From contig CAWKDK010000027.1 in NCBI GenBank assembly GCA_963848375.1, forward strand, positions 1 to 64,000: DNA of 64,000 nucleotides. The letters run 5' to 3'. Every line of letters begins with the position of its first letter. Positions within the stretch are counted from its first letter, which is position 1. Origin of the DNA: JAJPJE01 sp963848375. GTDB lineage: Bacteria; Acidobacteriota; Terriglobia; Terriglobales; Acidobacteriaceae. Under the pieces are notes generated by a model that did not search any database, was not told where the DNA came from, and worked only from the letters and a program-made list of their open reading frames with translations. Shown here piece after piece: positions 9,986 to 19,553 of the stretch. Position numbers and translations under genes: made by a program.

Positions 9986-11353
9986 ATGAATCAGCAACCA
10001 ACCAACCACCACTGGAACACACCTCGCTGGGATGGCATTACTCGCACTTATACGCCGGAAGATGTTGCCCGCCTTAGTGGCACCGTACGCATCGAGCACA
10101 CGCTGGCGCGCAATGGCGCTGAGAAATTGTGGCGCTTGCTGAAAGAAGAATCCTACGTGGCTGCTCTGGGCGCTCTCACCGGCAACCAGGCAGTGGAGAT
10201 GGCGCAAGCCGGTTTGAAGGCGATCTATATGAGCGGCTGGCAGGTCGCGGCGGACGCCAATCTCTCCGGACAGATGTATCCCGATCAGAGCCTTTATCCC
10301 GTGAACAGTGTCCCGACGGTGGTTCGAAACTTGAACAACGCTCTGTTGCGCGCCGATCAGATTTCGCACAGCGAAGGCCGCGACGGAATCGACTGGATGC
10401 TCCCAATCGTGGCCGACGCGGAAGCTGGATTCGGCGGAACGCTGAACGCGTTCGAGCTGATGAAAAGTATGATCGAAGCCGGCGCCGCGGGTGTGCACTT
10501 CGAGGATCAGCTTTCTTCCGCTAAGAAGTGCGGCCACCTCGGGGGCAAGGTGCTTGTGCCCACTCAGGAAGCGATCCAGAAACTAGTCGCAGCGAGGCTG
10601 GCGGCGGACACTCTCGGCGTTCCCACGATTCTCATCGCCCGCACCGATGCCCACTCTGCCGAGCTCATCACCAGCGATTGCGATCCGCGCGACCGGCAAT
10701 TCCTCACCGGCGAACGTACGACAGAAGGCTTTTTCCGCATGACCGGGGGTCTCGATGCAGCCGTCGCTCGAAGCATCGCTTATGCGCCGTATGCGGACCT
10801 CTTGTGGTGGGAGACCTCCGAACCGAACATGGACGAAGCGCGCCGTTTTGCCGACGCAATTCACGAGTTCTTCCCGGGCAAGTTGCTTGCTTATAACTGC
10901 TCACCATCTTTCCACTGGAAGGCGAAGCTTAACGAAAACGACATTGCTAACTTCCAGCGAGAACTCGCCACCATGGGATACAAGTTCCAGTTCGTGACCC
11001 TGGCCGGCTTCCACGCGCTCAATCTCTCTATGTTTGAACTGGCGCGTGACTATGCTCGTCGTGGGATGACGGCCTACTCCCAATTGCAGCAACGCGAATT
11101 CGAAATGACAAAAGAGGGATACGGCGGTGTGAAGCATCAGCGTTTTGTGGGCACCGGCTATTTCGACGCGGTGGCAACCACCATTGCGGCCGGCGAGACC
11201 TCGATCGTGGCTCTTCCTGGCTCGACCGAAGCCGACCAGTTCGAGATCGGTATGGGTAAACACGAGGAAAAAGACGAATTTGCCGACATCGTAATGTCGC
11301 TCACGAAGACCCAAACTGGAGCATCATCCCCCGCCGGCGTAACTGACATCTAA
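9986..11353 (+). CDS. aceA: isocitrate lyase
   Basis: 455 residues from the ATG at 9986, preceded by GGGAGAAG; the ORF opens at 9959 without a better signal. It cleaves isocitrate to glyoxylate and succinate, the first step of the glyoxylate shunt, in the cytoplasm. The catalytic signature KKCGHLGGK is present near residue 180, as are EDQLSSAKKCGH and the C-terminal KHQRFVGTGYFD region. Length is close to the usual 430-450 residues. The aceB start follows 27 bases after the stop, so the two form an operon. Confidence 0.96.
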   Translation: MNQQPTNHHWNTPRWDGITRTYTPEDVARLSGTVRIEHTLARNGAEKLWRLLKEESYVAALGALTGNQAVEMAQAGLKAIYMSGWQVAADANLSGQMYPDQSLYPVNSVPTVVRNLNNALLRADQISHSEGRDGIDWMLPIVADAEAGFGGTLNAFELMKSMIEAGAAGVHFEDQLSSAKKCGHLGGKVLVPTQEAIQKLVAARLAADTLGVPTILIARTDAHSAELITSDCDPRDRQFLTGERTTEGFFRMTGGLDAAVARSIAYAPYADLLWWETSEPNMDEARRFADAIHEFFPGKLLAYNCSPSFHWKAKLNENDIANFQRELATMGYKFQFVTLAGFHALNLSMFELARDYARRGMTAYSQLQQREFEMTKEGYGGVKHQRFVGTGYFDAVATTIAAGETSIVALPGSTEADQFEIGMGKHEEKDEFADIVMSLTKTQTGASSPAGVTDI

Positions 11354-11380
11354 CCAGATGCACGCAGCGAGGAATGGCAG

Positions 11381-12963
11381 ATGAGTTCAACCACCCAAAT
11401 TCCAACTGGCGAGCGCACTAGTCTCGAGCAGCAGGTGCTGACCCCTGCTGCTATCGAGTTTCTCCAGCAACTGCATCGGCGCTTCGAGCCAACGCGGCAA
11501 GGGTTGCTGCAGGCGCGGCGCAAGCGTCAGGAGCAGCTCGATCGCGGCGAGCAACCTGATTTCCTCGAAAGCACACGCGAGATCCGCGAGCGTGAATGGC
11601 GCGTCGCCCCCATTCCTGCCGATCTGCAGGACCGGAGAGTGGAGATCACCGGCCCCACCGATCGCAAGATGCTGATCAACGCGTTGAATTCCGGCGCGAA
11701 TGTCTACATGGCGGATTTCGAGGATTCGAATACGCCGACGTGGAGCAACTGCCTGGAAGGCCAGCAGAACCTGCGTGACGCCGTCGCGGGCACCATTGAG
11801 TTCGTCTCCCCTGAGGGGAAGGAATACCGCGTAAAGCCGAATCCCGCCGTGTTGTTCGTCCGCCCACGCGGCTGGCACTTGAACGAAAAGCATTTCAAGG
11901 TCGACGGCGCTGCAATATCAGCTTCGCTGTTCGACTTCGGATTGTTCTTCTTCCACAACGCGACCGCGCTGAAGAAGAAAGGGACTGGACCTTACTTCTA
12001 TCTGCCGAAGATGGAAGCTCATCCGGAAGCGCGGCTCTGGAACGACGTATTCGTCTTTGCGCAGGAGTATGTAGGCCTTCCCAAGGGTACGATTCGCGCG
12101 ACGGTGCTGATTGAAACCATCACGGCCGCCTTCGAGATGGACGAGATCCTGTACGAACTGCGCGATCATTCCGCTGGCCTGAATTGCGGACGCTGGGACT
12201 ACATCTTCAGCTTCATCAAGAAATTCCGTAATCATGCGGATCACGTTTTGCCCGATCGCAGTGTGGTGACCATGGAACAGCCGTTTTTGCGATCCTACGT
12301 CGAACTCCTGATTCATACCTGTCACCGCCGCGGCATTCACGCCATGGGCGGAATGGCCGCACAGATTCCCATTCGCAACAATCCCGAGGCAAATGAAGCG
12401 GCGATGGAACGCGTGCGGCAAGACAAGCTCCGTGAAGTTCGCGCGGGGCACGATGGAACGTGGGTCGCGCATCCGGGACTGGTGCCGGTTGCGCGCGAAA
12501 TTTTCGACGAGTACATGAAGTCGCCGAACCAGATTCAACCGCCGAAGGAAGCGCGGTCGCAATCACCGCGGCAAATCTTCTCGAAATCCCACATGGCGCC
12601 ATCACCGAGAAAGGACTGCGCCGAAACATCGACGTCGCGCTCCAATATCTCCAATCATGGTTGGGTGGATTGGGTTGCGTTCCGATTTACGATCTGATGG
12701 AAGACGCCGCCACGGCGGAAATCTGTCGCGCGCAAACCTGGCAGTGGCTTCGCTACGGCGCTCATTTCGACGACGGACGACCGATCACGACCGATTTGTT
12801 TGAAAAGCTCCTGAACGAAGTGGTGGCAGATGTCGGCAGGAGGACGGCGGGAAATGGTGGAACGCCAGCTAACCTGCAAAAAGCAGCTGATTTGTTGCGG
12901 CAAATGTCGGAAGGCGAGTTCGAAGAATTTCTCACGACTGTCGCCTACGAATATCTCCCTTGA
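11381..12963 (+). pseudogene. aceB: malate synthase A, frameshifted near the C-terminus
   Basis: The first frame (11381-12697) carries the malate synthase A body, including GANVYMADFEDSNTPTW, the catalytic-arginine segment VRPRGWHLNEKH, and CGRWDYIFSFIKKFR. Around 12545-12560 the homology moves to the +1 frame, giving AVAITAANLLEIPHGAITEK and VPIYDLMEDAATAEI, which holds the catalytic Asp of the family, ending at 12963. Joined length is about 527 residues, normal for this enzyme, which condenses glyoxylate and acetyl-CoA to malate. The unbroken aceA upstream and the excellent conservation on both sides make a sequence error as likely as a real mutation. Confidence 0.88.
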
Positions 12964-12983
12964 GTTGTTCCCGGACGGCTCGT

Positions 12984-13020
12984 CAGCTCGGTAATCCGCA
13001 GTTTTTGCGGAGCCGAGTTG
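12984..13020. terminator. nested hairpin after aceB
   Basis: An outer stem (CTCGG 12987-12991 with CCGAG 13013-13017, extendable by weak pairs) encloses an inner stem CCGCA/TGCGG with a GTTTT loop. It lies 20-60 bases after the aceB stop. No T-run follows, so termination is only probable. Confidence 0.4.
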
Positions 13021-13102
13021 GCGAACTGGTATCTCCCGTCTTTTAAATATTGAGCACCATACCTTGCACTCGCTTCATCCTTTATAGCGAAAGCGAGATT
13101 CG

Positions 13103-14059
13103 ATGAACGCAAGACTGAACGCTCCACGCATGTTGGGCCTCTTATTCCTGCTGTCCTTGGCAGCGATCGACACGACAGCAGGGCAACTGGCACCGTCCAC
13201 GCAAGTGGCAGCGCGCATGGTGGTCACCGCAGTAGCTTCCAAGGGCTCAGACGTACCGGTAATTTCTCGCGAGGACGTCATGGTCCGCGAAGGCAAAGAT
13301 CGCGATAAGGTCCTGGATTGGGTGGCAGCAGCGGGCGATCATGCCGGGCTCGAATTCTTCCTGATGATCGATGACTCCGCGGGCGACAACGTCGGCTCGC
13401 AGTTAGAGGACCTGCGGAGGTTCATCCTGGCGCAGCCTGCCACAACCAAGGTCGGCGTCGCATACATGCAAAACGGGACCGCGCAGGTGTTACAGGCGCC
13501 GACCGCCGATCACCAGCAAGCAGCGAAGACACTGCGGTTGCCCACCGGAGTACCCGGCGTGAATGCCAGTCCCTATTTCTCGCTTTCCGATCTAATCAAG
13601 AGGTGGCCGTCATCGCCTAATCGCCGCGAGGTGCTGATGATTACCAGCGGCGTCGATGCTTACTGGAGCAACGGCCCCGACGATCCTTACGTCGACAGCG
13701 CCATTGGCGACGCACAGCGCGCCGGCGTCATCGTGTTCTCGATCTACAATCCCGGTGCCGGGCACTTTGGTCAAAGCTTCTATCGAGGCTGGTATGGCCA
13801 GATGTTTCTCTCCCAAGTTTCAGAGAGAACCGGTGGCGAATCCTACTACAGCAATTTCTCCGGACCTGCGGTTTCGTTCTCGCCTTATCTGAATCAGCTA
13901 TCCGAAAGACTGCTTCATCAATACTGGCTGGCATTCGCTCCGAAGCCGCGAAAGAAAGCAGGCTTGCAACCGGTTAAGGTGATGACGGAAGTTCCGAACG
14001 CAGAATTGGTCGCAGCCGATAGAGTATGGGTGCCAGCGACGCCCGGGGCGCCAGAATAG
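13103..14059 (+). CDS. secreted VWFA-related Acidobacterial-type protein
   Basis: 318 residues with a signal peptide (hydrophobic 10-27, then AGQ). The rest reads as a von Willebrand A-like fold: LEFFLMIDDSAGDN near residue 88 takes the place of the metal-ion motif, although DxSxS is degenerate (DDSAG), and REVLMITSGVDAYW is the second core strand. This matches the VWFA-related Acidobacterial family (TIGR03436), whose role is unknown; members are exported and often sit near TonB receptors and TPR proteins. Here it stands alone between aceB and a convergent DUF4440 gene. Confidence 0.75.
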   Translation: MNARLNAPRMLGLLFLLSLAAIDTTAGQLAPSTQVAARMVVTAVASKGSDVPVISREDVMVREGKDRDKVLDWVAAAGDHAGLEFFLMIDDSAGDNVGSQLEDLRRFILAQPATTKVGVAYMQNGTAQVLQAPTADHQQAAKTLRLPTGVPGVNASPYFSLSDLIKRWPSSPNRREVLMITSGVDAYWSNGPDDPYVDSAIGDAQRAGVIVFSIYNPGAGHFGQSFYRGWYGQMFLSQVSERTGGESYYSNFSGPAVSFSPYLNQLSERLLHQYWLAFAPKPRKKAGLQPVKVMTEVPNAELVAADRVWVPATPGAPE

Positions 14060-14089
14060 ACCCCGGCGAGAGCGCAGAGCAGATCGCAG

Positions 14090-14818
14090 CTACATCTTCT
14101 TCCAGACCACGTCCTCGTTATTGCGGCGGTCGATGAGGGCATCGACTTTCCCGTTCTCATCGCGTCGGAAGACGAAACGGCCCTCCACTCCGGCGCGGAA
14201 GAAGATGTCCGCAGCTTCCACGGTCAACAACTCGCGCTTACGCCCTGTTCTCTGCGAATAAAGTGCATTTGCCTCGACAGAAACGGTCCTGGTGATCCCG
14301 GGCGCGAGCTGATAGGTTCCCACGTAGTCGCTGAGTTTGTTGACGTCTGCTTTGCCGGGCGCGGGATCTTCGTAGTAACGAAGCGCCTGTCCCGCCACGA
14401 TTTGCCACTGACCGTTGCGCAGCATCCACGTGTCGGTTCCGTGATAGCGCGCTGTCATATTCTGACCGTACACAGTTTCGGTTTCGTCGAGATCGTAGGT
14501 CAGGATCGCGGTCTGACCGAGAATACGGCTCTTCGCTCTGACAAGTCTGATCGTGCCCGAATACCCGGTCGGAAGCGGTGTGACATCGGCGACGAGCGCA
14601 GCCTTGTCCATGGCGCGGCCTTTCTCATCGAAGTACATCGCGTCGTCCGCGAAATATTCCTTCCACGGCTTCTGATCTCCAATCGCGACCGCGTCGAACA
14701 GCTCCTGCGTTCTGCGCACGAGTTCTTCCTGCGTGATCACAGTGCTAGCAGAGGAGGACGGTACCGCGGTCTGCGGCGCGAGCAACAGGGCAGCGAAAAG
14801 AATGGACCACATGGGCAT
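14090..14818 (-). CDS. exported DUF4440 / NTF2-like protein
   Basis: About 242 residues from the ATG at 14818 (or 14812, two codons later), chosen because the hydrophobic signal MWSILFAALLLAPQTA begins there; the open frame extends to 14857. Residues 30-150 match the NTF2-like DUF4440 fold (TQELFDAVAIGDQKPWKEYF then DDAMYFDEKGRAMDKAALV and WMLRNGQWQIVAGQ). A second segment of about 80 residues follows, with LSDYVGTYQLAPGI, resembling the DUF3471-like tail found beside hydrolase domains. No catalytic function is evident; it may bind a small ligand in the periplasm. Confidence 0.7.
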   Translation of the reverse strand: MPMWSILFAALLLAPQTAVPSSSASTVITQEELVRRTQELFDAVAIGDQKPWKEYFADDAMYFDEKGRAMDKAALVADVTPLPTGYSGTIRLVRAKSRILGQTAILTYDLDETETVYGQNMTARYHGTDTWMLRNGQWQIVAGQALRYYEDPAPGKADVNKLSDYVGTYQLAPGITRTVSVEANALYSQRTGRKRELLTVEAADIFFRAGVEGRFVFRRDENGKVDALIDRRNNEDVVWKKM

Positions 14819-14918
14819 CGGGGACCTCGGGTCGATTCTATCGCTCCAGCACGACATGACCGTACTTGATGATCACCAGATTTGCGGCAGTCGTCCCTGT
14901 GGCCCGTCTATCTGCTCC

Positions 14919-14936
14919 CACGGCGTGTCAGCCGTG
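14919..14936. repeat. short perfect inverted repeat
   Basis: CACGGC at 14919-14924 and GCCGTG at 14931-14936 form a 6-bp stem in the region between two genes. It resembles short dispersed hairpins seen elsewhere in this window, but no second copy of this exact sequence was found. Confidence 0.3.
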
Positions 14937-15038
14937 CCACAGACATGCTTCGTGACATTTTGCGCAAGTGCTTGCGAATCAATTGCTGGATATATGGCGC
15001 GAACCGTGCACTTCGACAGGCGCCCCAAGGAGGCGCAT

Positions 15039-15863
15039 ATGAAATCCAGCAAGACGAACAGCCCAACCACCAACCATAATCGCCGCGCACTTTTGTTGCT
15101 CGGCACAATCGCTACGTTGTTGGCCGCGGTAGCGTGCACCAATAAACCGAAGCCGTCTACGAGTTCCGAAAAGCCTGTGGGCGCGATGGTTCGCCCAGTG
15201 GCGATGGAAACCAGCGCGACTCCGATCGTGAAACCCGCATCGGCAGAAGTCTCCGAAAAAACTTCTTTAGCAGAGAAGCCGGCGGCGAAACCAATCACCT
15301 TCAAGAGCCGCGACTACGGCGTTTCATTCGTCTATCCCTGGCAGTACACGTTTCTTAATGCAAAAACGGTGGCCAAGGGTGACGAATCGTTTCGTCCAAA
15401 GCCGGATGGCAGCGACAGTCAGTTCACTCTCGCTCGGATCGAAATCCCAAAGGGCTTCTATGCCGATACGGACCTGAAAAACGCGTACTTCACGCTCAGC
15501 CTCAACCAGGACATCGCCGAGCAGGATTGCGTGGCTTTGGTCGGACCAGACAAGAATGGTGAGGTCCAGAACGAGTCGATCAACGGTGTGAACTTCCGCT
15601 GGACGGAGTTGGAGAACGGTGGTCGTGGCCGCGCGAGCAAGATTCGGAATTACGTCAGCTTCGCCAACGACACCTGCTACGAGGTCGAGATGGGCGTGAA
15701 GACCGAGAGCGACGGTATTTCGCGAGAGGTAGATCCCGATCAGGTGATGCGGCGCCTGAATGCGATCCTGAAGACGGTTGTCATCCAATCGTCGACCGAC
15801 AAAACGGCCGCGCCTCAACTGAAGAGCTCAGCGGAACCAAAGCCGCTGGTTCCACAGAATTGA
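15039..15863 (+). CDS. probable lipoprotein, function unknown
   Basis: 274 residues from the ATG at 15039, chosen for AAGGAGG at 15027-15033. A basic N-terminus and hydrophobic segment lead to LLAAVAC, an acceptable lipobox with Cys near residue 33. A low-complexity Ser/Pro/Ala/Lys linker (35-85) precedes a globular domain starting FKSRDYGVSFVYPWQY, similar in style to PsbP/MOG1-like domains of secreted bacterial proteins. The C-terminus is again Ser/Pro rich. No catalytic residues are recognisable. A 9-bp hairpin follows the stop. Confidence 0.65.
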   Translation: MKSSKTNSPTTNHNRRALLLLGTIATLLAAVACTNKPKPSTSSEKPVGAMVRPVAMETSATPIVKPASAEVSEKTSLAEKPAAKPITFKSRDYGVSFVYPWQYTFLNAKTVAKGDESFRPKPDGSDSQFTLARIEIPKGFYADTDLKNAYFTLSLNQDIAEQDCVALVGPDKNGEVQNESINGVNFRWTELENGGRGRASKIRNYVSFANDTCYEVEMGVKTESDGISREVDPDQVMRRLNAILKTVVIQSSTDKTAAPQLKSSAEPKPLVPQN

Positions 15864-15875
15864 CCCGCGTCATCA

Positions 15876-15906
15876 CTGGGCGCAGCCAGCCGCAGGTTGC
15901 GCCCAG
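15876..15906 (+). terminator. hairpin after the lipoprotein gene
   Basis: CTGGGCGCA at 15876-15884 pairs perfectly with TGCGCCCAG at 15898-15906 (9-bp stem, 13-base loop), 13 bases after the stop codon. There is no strong T-run, so its role as a terminator is probable rather than certain. Confidence 0.5.
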
Positions 15907-16021
15907 CTTCAGTCAGTTCTGCGGGAGATATCGTCCCTCAACCGGCATCCGCTACAATTGAGCTACTCCGAATGAGTTCGATACGGGTTCTTATCACTCT
16001 CAATATGTGGGGGAATTTTGC

Positions 16022-17986
16022 ATGATTTTTGTGTCTTCGTTGCGACGTTGGACGTTGGCGGTTGTTCTGGTGGCGATCGCGCCTGCGCTCCACGCTCAAA
16101 CATCAGCGGGTGACCCGGATGTTCCCGCTAAGTTCACAGCGCCAACGGCGTCTTACGACTACATCAAGCGCGACGTGATGATCCCCATGCGCGACGGCGT
16201 AAAACTTTACACCGTCATCGTGATTCCTAAGGGCGCCACGCATGCGCCCATGATCCTGACGCGCACTCCCTACAACGCCGCTAAGCGCGCCGAACGCTCC
16301 CGCTCGCCGCACATGCTCGACATTCTTCCTCAGGGCGACGAGGTCTTCGTCCGCGACGGCTATATCCGCGTGTTCCAGGACATCCGCGGCAAATATGGAT
16401 CGGAAGGCGAGTATTTTATGACTCGCTTCCTGCGCGGCCCGTTCAACACGAGCGCCACGGACGACTCTACCGACGCCTATGACACCATCGACTGGCTGGT
16501 GAAGAACGTTCCCGAGTCGAACGGCAAAGTCGGTATGCTCGGCAGTTCCTACGAGGGCTTCACGGTTGTGGAAGCACTGGTCAATCCGCATCCTGCCCTG
16601 AAGGTGGCTGCGCCGATGAGCCCGATGGTCGATGGATGGATGGGCGACGACTGGTTCCACTTCGGCGCATTCCGGCAAACTAACTTCGATTACTTCACCG
16701 ATCAAACGACTGTCCGTGGCGAAGGCCACCCGATTCCCCGCGAAGGTTACGACGACTACACCAACTATCTTCGCGCCGGATCAGCGGGCGATTTCGCAAA
16801 GGCCGCGGGCTTGGATCAATTGCCCTGGTGGCGCAAAACTGCCGAGCATCCTGCGTACGATGCATTCTGGCAAGCACAGGCACTCGACCGCGTGATGGCT
16901 GCGCAGCCGCTGAAGGTTCCGACCATGTGGATTCAGGGACTCTGGGACCAGGAAGATATGTGGGGCGCCATTCACAGCTACCAGGTGGTTGAGCCGAAAG
17001 ATACGGCCAACAACATGAACTTCCTGGTGATGGGACCATGGCGGCACAGTGGAGTGAACTACGACGGTTCGTCGCTCGGTCCCCTGAAGTGGGATGGCGA
17101 CACTGCACTCCAATTCCGGCGTGACGTGCTCAAGCCTTTCTTCGATCAGTATCTGAAGGATGGCGCACCCAAGGCGAATACTCCGCCAGTGTTTATCTAC
17201 AACACCGGCGCGAATCATTGGGACCGGCTGAAATCGTGGCCGCTAGCTTGCCCTGATTGCGCCACAAAGTCGAAGCCGCTGTATCTGACGAGCGGCTTTG
17301 GATTGTCGTTCACGGCTCCGTCTGAGAAGAACTCTTCGGCGTCTGGCTATGATGAATATGTGTCCGATCCGCAAAGGCCTGTGCCCTACATCCCAAGACC
17401 AGTAGAGGCTGACGATCACGTTGCGTGGACGCGATGGTTGGTCGACGATCAGCGCTTTGTGGATGGTCGTCCTGACGTCCTGTCCTATACAACACCGACG
17501 CTAACGGAACCGGTGCGCATCAGCGGCACGCCCGTCGTCAACCTCGTTGCGTCCACTACTGGGACTGACAGTGATTGGGTCGTGAAGCTGATCGACGTTT
17601 ATCCCGACCAGGTGCCAAGCCAAAAGGAAATGGGCGGCTACCAGCTTGCTGTTGCGATGGACATCTTCCGCGGACGTTATCGCGAGAGCTTCGAAACGGC
17701 AAAGCCCATCGCCGCGAATACTCCTTTGGCCTACAAGTTCATCCTGCCAACCACGAATCACGTTTTCCAGCCGGGACACAAAATCATGGTGCAGGTGCAA
17801 TCGAGTTGGTTCCCGCTCTACGATCGCAATCCGCAGACGTTCGTTCCCAACATGTTCTTCGCGAAACCGGAAGACTATGTGAAAGCCACGCAGCGGATCT
17901 ATCACGCAGACGGAGCGGCAAGCTTCATCGATCTGCCCGTGGTTCCGGTGCAACAGCAATCTTTTTCGCCAGTCGCAGAGAGGTGA
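16022..17986 (+). CDS. secreted CocE/NonD family serine hydrolase
   Basis: 654 residues from the ATG at 16022 (GGGGGA upstream); the frame opens at a GTG at 16007. A signal peptide ends ALHAQ. The alpha/beta-hydrolase core shows nucleophile motif GMLGSSYEGF (Ser near 170), WIQGLWDQED for the acid and WRHSG for the histidine, in the order expected of the CocE / X-Pro dipeptidyl-peptidase S15 family. A C-terminal galactose-binding-like jelly roll (LTEPVRISGTPVVNLVAS onward) completes the architecture. It probably hydrolyses acyl esters or N-acylated peptides in the periplasm; the substrate cannot be told from sequence. Confidence 0.88.
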   Translation: MIFVSSLRRWTLAVVLVAIAPALHAQTSAGDPDVPAKFTAPTASYDYIKRDVMIPMRDGVKLYTVIVIPKGATHAPMILTRTPYNAAKRAERSRSPHMLDILPQGDEVFVRDGYIRVFQDIRGKYGSEGEYFMTRFLRGPFNTSATDDSTDAYDTIDWLVKNVPESNGKVGMLGSSYEGFTVVEALVNPHPALKVAAPMSPMVDGWMGDDWFHFGAFRQTNFDYFTDQTTVRGEGHPIPREGYDDYTNYLRAGSAGDFAKAAGLDQLPWWRKTAEHPAYDAFWQAQALDRVMAAQPLKVPTMWIQGLWDQEDMWGAIHSYQVVEPKDTANNMNFLVMGPWRHSGVNYDGSSLGPLKWDGDTALQFRRDVLKPFFDQYLKDGAPKANTPPVFIYNTGANHWDRLKSWPLACPDCATKSKPLYLTSGFGLSFTAPSEKNSSASGYDEYVSDPQRPVPYIPRPVEADDHVAWTRWLVDDQRFVDGRPDVLSYTTPTLTEPVRISGTPVVNLVASTTGTDSDWVVKLIDVYPDQVPSQKEMGGYQLAVAMDIFRGRYRESFETAKPIAANTPLAYKFILPTTNHVFQPGHKIMVQVQSSWFPLYDRNPQTFVPNMFFAKPEDYVKATQRIYHADGAASFIDLPVVPVQQQSFSPVAER

Positions 17987-18129
17987 CGAGCGTCCTGTCG
18001 CCTGTTCGCGTTCAGAAAGTAAGATAAGAGAGCAGAGGCAAGCAGGGCCTGGGACTGAAGCGCATATGCGTTTCGGTCCCAAAGTCCCAAAGTCAAATCC
18101 ACTCTGCCTGACGAATCAAAACCGGGCTG

Positions 18130-19425
18130 ATGCGCGAATTCCTCGAACTTCTACGCCAGAATCGCAACTACCGTTATACCTGGATGGGGCAGGTAGTAAG
18201 CGAGATCGGCGACAACTTCAATAACATCGCTGTCTTCGCGCTTGCGATGGCATTAACGCATTCCGGCCTGGTGGTCACCGGCATCATGCTGGCGCGCGCG
18301 ATTCCCGTTGTGACCGTCGGACCGCTTGCCGGAGTGTTGCTCGATCGCTTCGACCGGCAACGCATCATGATTGCCAGCGACTTAGTGCGCGCCGTCGTGG
18401 CACTGGGTTTCATCCTGGCGCTCACCCGCGAGCGCACGTGGCTCCTCTATCTGTTCAGCGCATTGCTGATGCTTGCTTCTCCGTTCTTCACCGCAGGCCG
18501 CTCGGCGATTCTTCCGACAATCACCAGCGACGAGGAACTGCACACCGCCAACTCCCTCACGCAAACAACGCAATGGACCACGCTAACAGTCGGCACCTTC
18601 CTCGGCGCGACCATCATTGCCATTGGATACAAGTGGGCTTTCTTTTTCAACGCGCTCTCTTTTGTATTCTCGGCGTGGGCGATCTGGAAGCTGAAAGCGC
18701 CTAGAGGTAAAGGGTTCCGCGCCGAACGCAAGAGCCTGACGGAAACAGAAGTTGTCAGGCCGTGGCACGAATATCGCGAAGGCTTACGGTACATGCGCTC
18801 GGTTCCGCTCGTGATGGGTATTGTTCTCCTCGCAGTAGGTTGGGCCACCGGTGGGGGCGCAGCTCAGATTCTTTTCACGCTCTTCGGCGAGGTCGTCTTC
18901 AACGCCGGCGCTGCAGGAATCAGCATGATCTGGGGATGCGCAGGCCTTGGCTTGCTGCTCGGTGGAATCCTGGGAAATTGGCTCGGCAAGCGTCTCTCAT
19001 ATAAAGGTTACAAGCTCACCGTATTCATCGACTACATCATTCACGGAAGCGCGTACATTCTGTTCAGTCGTATGCCGCGGCTCGATCTGGCGCTGATTTT
19101 CATCGGCCTCTCGCGCATCACCATGGCCCTGAATTCCGTGATGAATTATTCCTACCTGCTGCGCACGGTTGAGAACCGCTACCGCGGCCGCGTCTTCGCC
19201 ACCATGGAGGCTCTCACCTGGTCGATGATGATGATCTCCATGATGGGGGCCGGAATTGCCTCGACGCATTACAGTCCGCGAACTATTGGGACGATTGCGG
19301 GATTACTCAGCTCTACCACGGCGATCTTCTGGGGATGGGCGAACTGGACGGGACGTTTGCCAAAACCGGACAGCCTCGGAATCGAACTGCACGAAATTGA
19401 AGTACACGGCGATCCGGTGACGTAG
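18130..19425 (+). CDS. MFS transporter of the MFS_3 / enterobactin-exporter-like family
   Basis: 431 residues with about 12 hydrophobic helices. Motif A-like GVLLDRFDRQRIM lies between helices 2 and 3, and the wording of the first helix pair (WMGQVVSEIGDNFNNIAVF) is typical of MFS_3 exporters related to EntS. It probably exports a small molecule or drug. The gene is preceded by a 140-base gap with a CGCATATGCG palindrome near 18060 and converges with the fucose regulator gene. Confidence 0.8.
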   Translation: MREFLELLRQNRNYRYTWMGQVVSEIGDNFNNIAVFALAMALTHSGLVVTGIMLARAIPVVTVGPLAGVLLDRFDRQRIMIASDLVRAVVALGFILALTRERTWLLYLFSALLMLASPFFTAGRSAILPTITSDEELHTANSLTQTTQWTTLTVGTFLGATIIAIGYKWAFFFNALSFVFSAWAIWKLKAPRGKGFRAERKSLTETEVVRPWHEYREGLRYMRSVPLVMGIVLLAVGWATGGGAAQILFTLFGEVVFNAGAAGISMIWGCAGLGLLLGGILGNWLGKRLSYKGYKLTVFIDYIIHGSAYILFSRMPRLDLALIFIGLSRITMALNSVMNYSYLLRTVENRYRGRVFATMEALTWSMMMISMMGAGIASTHYSPRTIGTIAGLLSSTTAIFWGWANWTGRLPKPDSLGIELHEIEVHGDPVT

Positions 19426-19553
19426 GGCGTATTGTTCGAGAAGCTCTCCGCTGCGCGTCTGCGCCGGCCGCGATTCCCGGCAGGCTACGTGGCCACGGTT
19501 ACAGTGCGGGAACCTTCAACAACCATGCCACAGCAGCCAGAAGGATGGCGAAA

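Noticed and set aside
10129..10896. Plus-strand ORFs inside aceA (10129-10524, 10528-10896)
   Set aside because: Out-of-frame shadows of the isocitrate lyase gene, whose own frame is complete and conserved.
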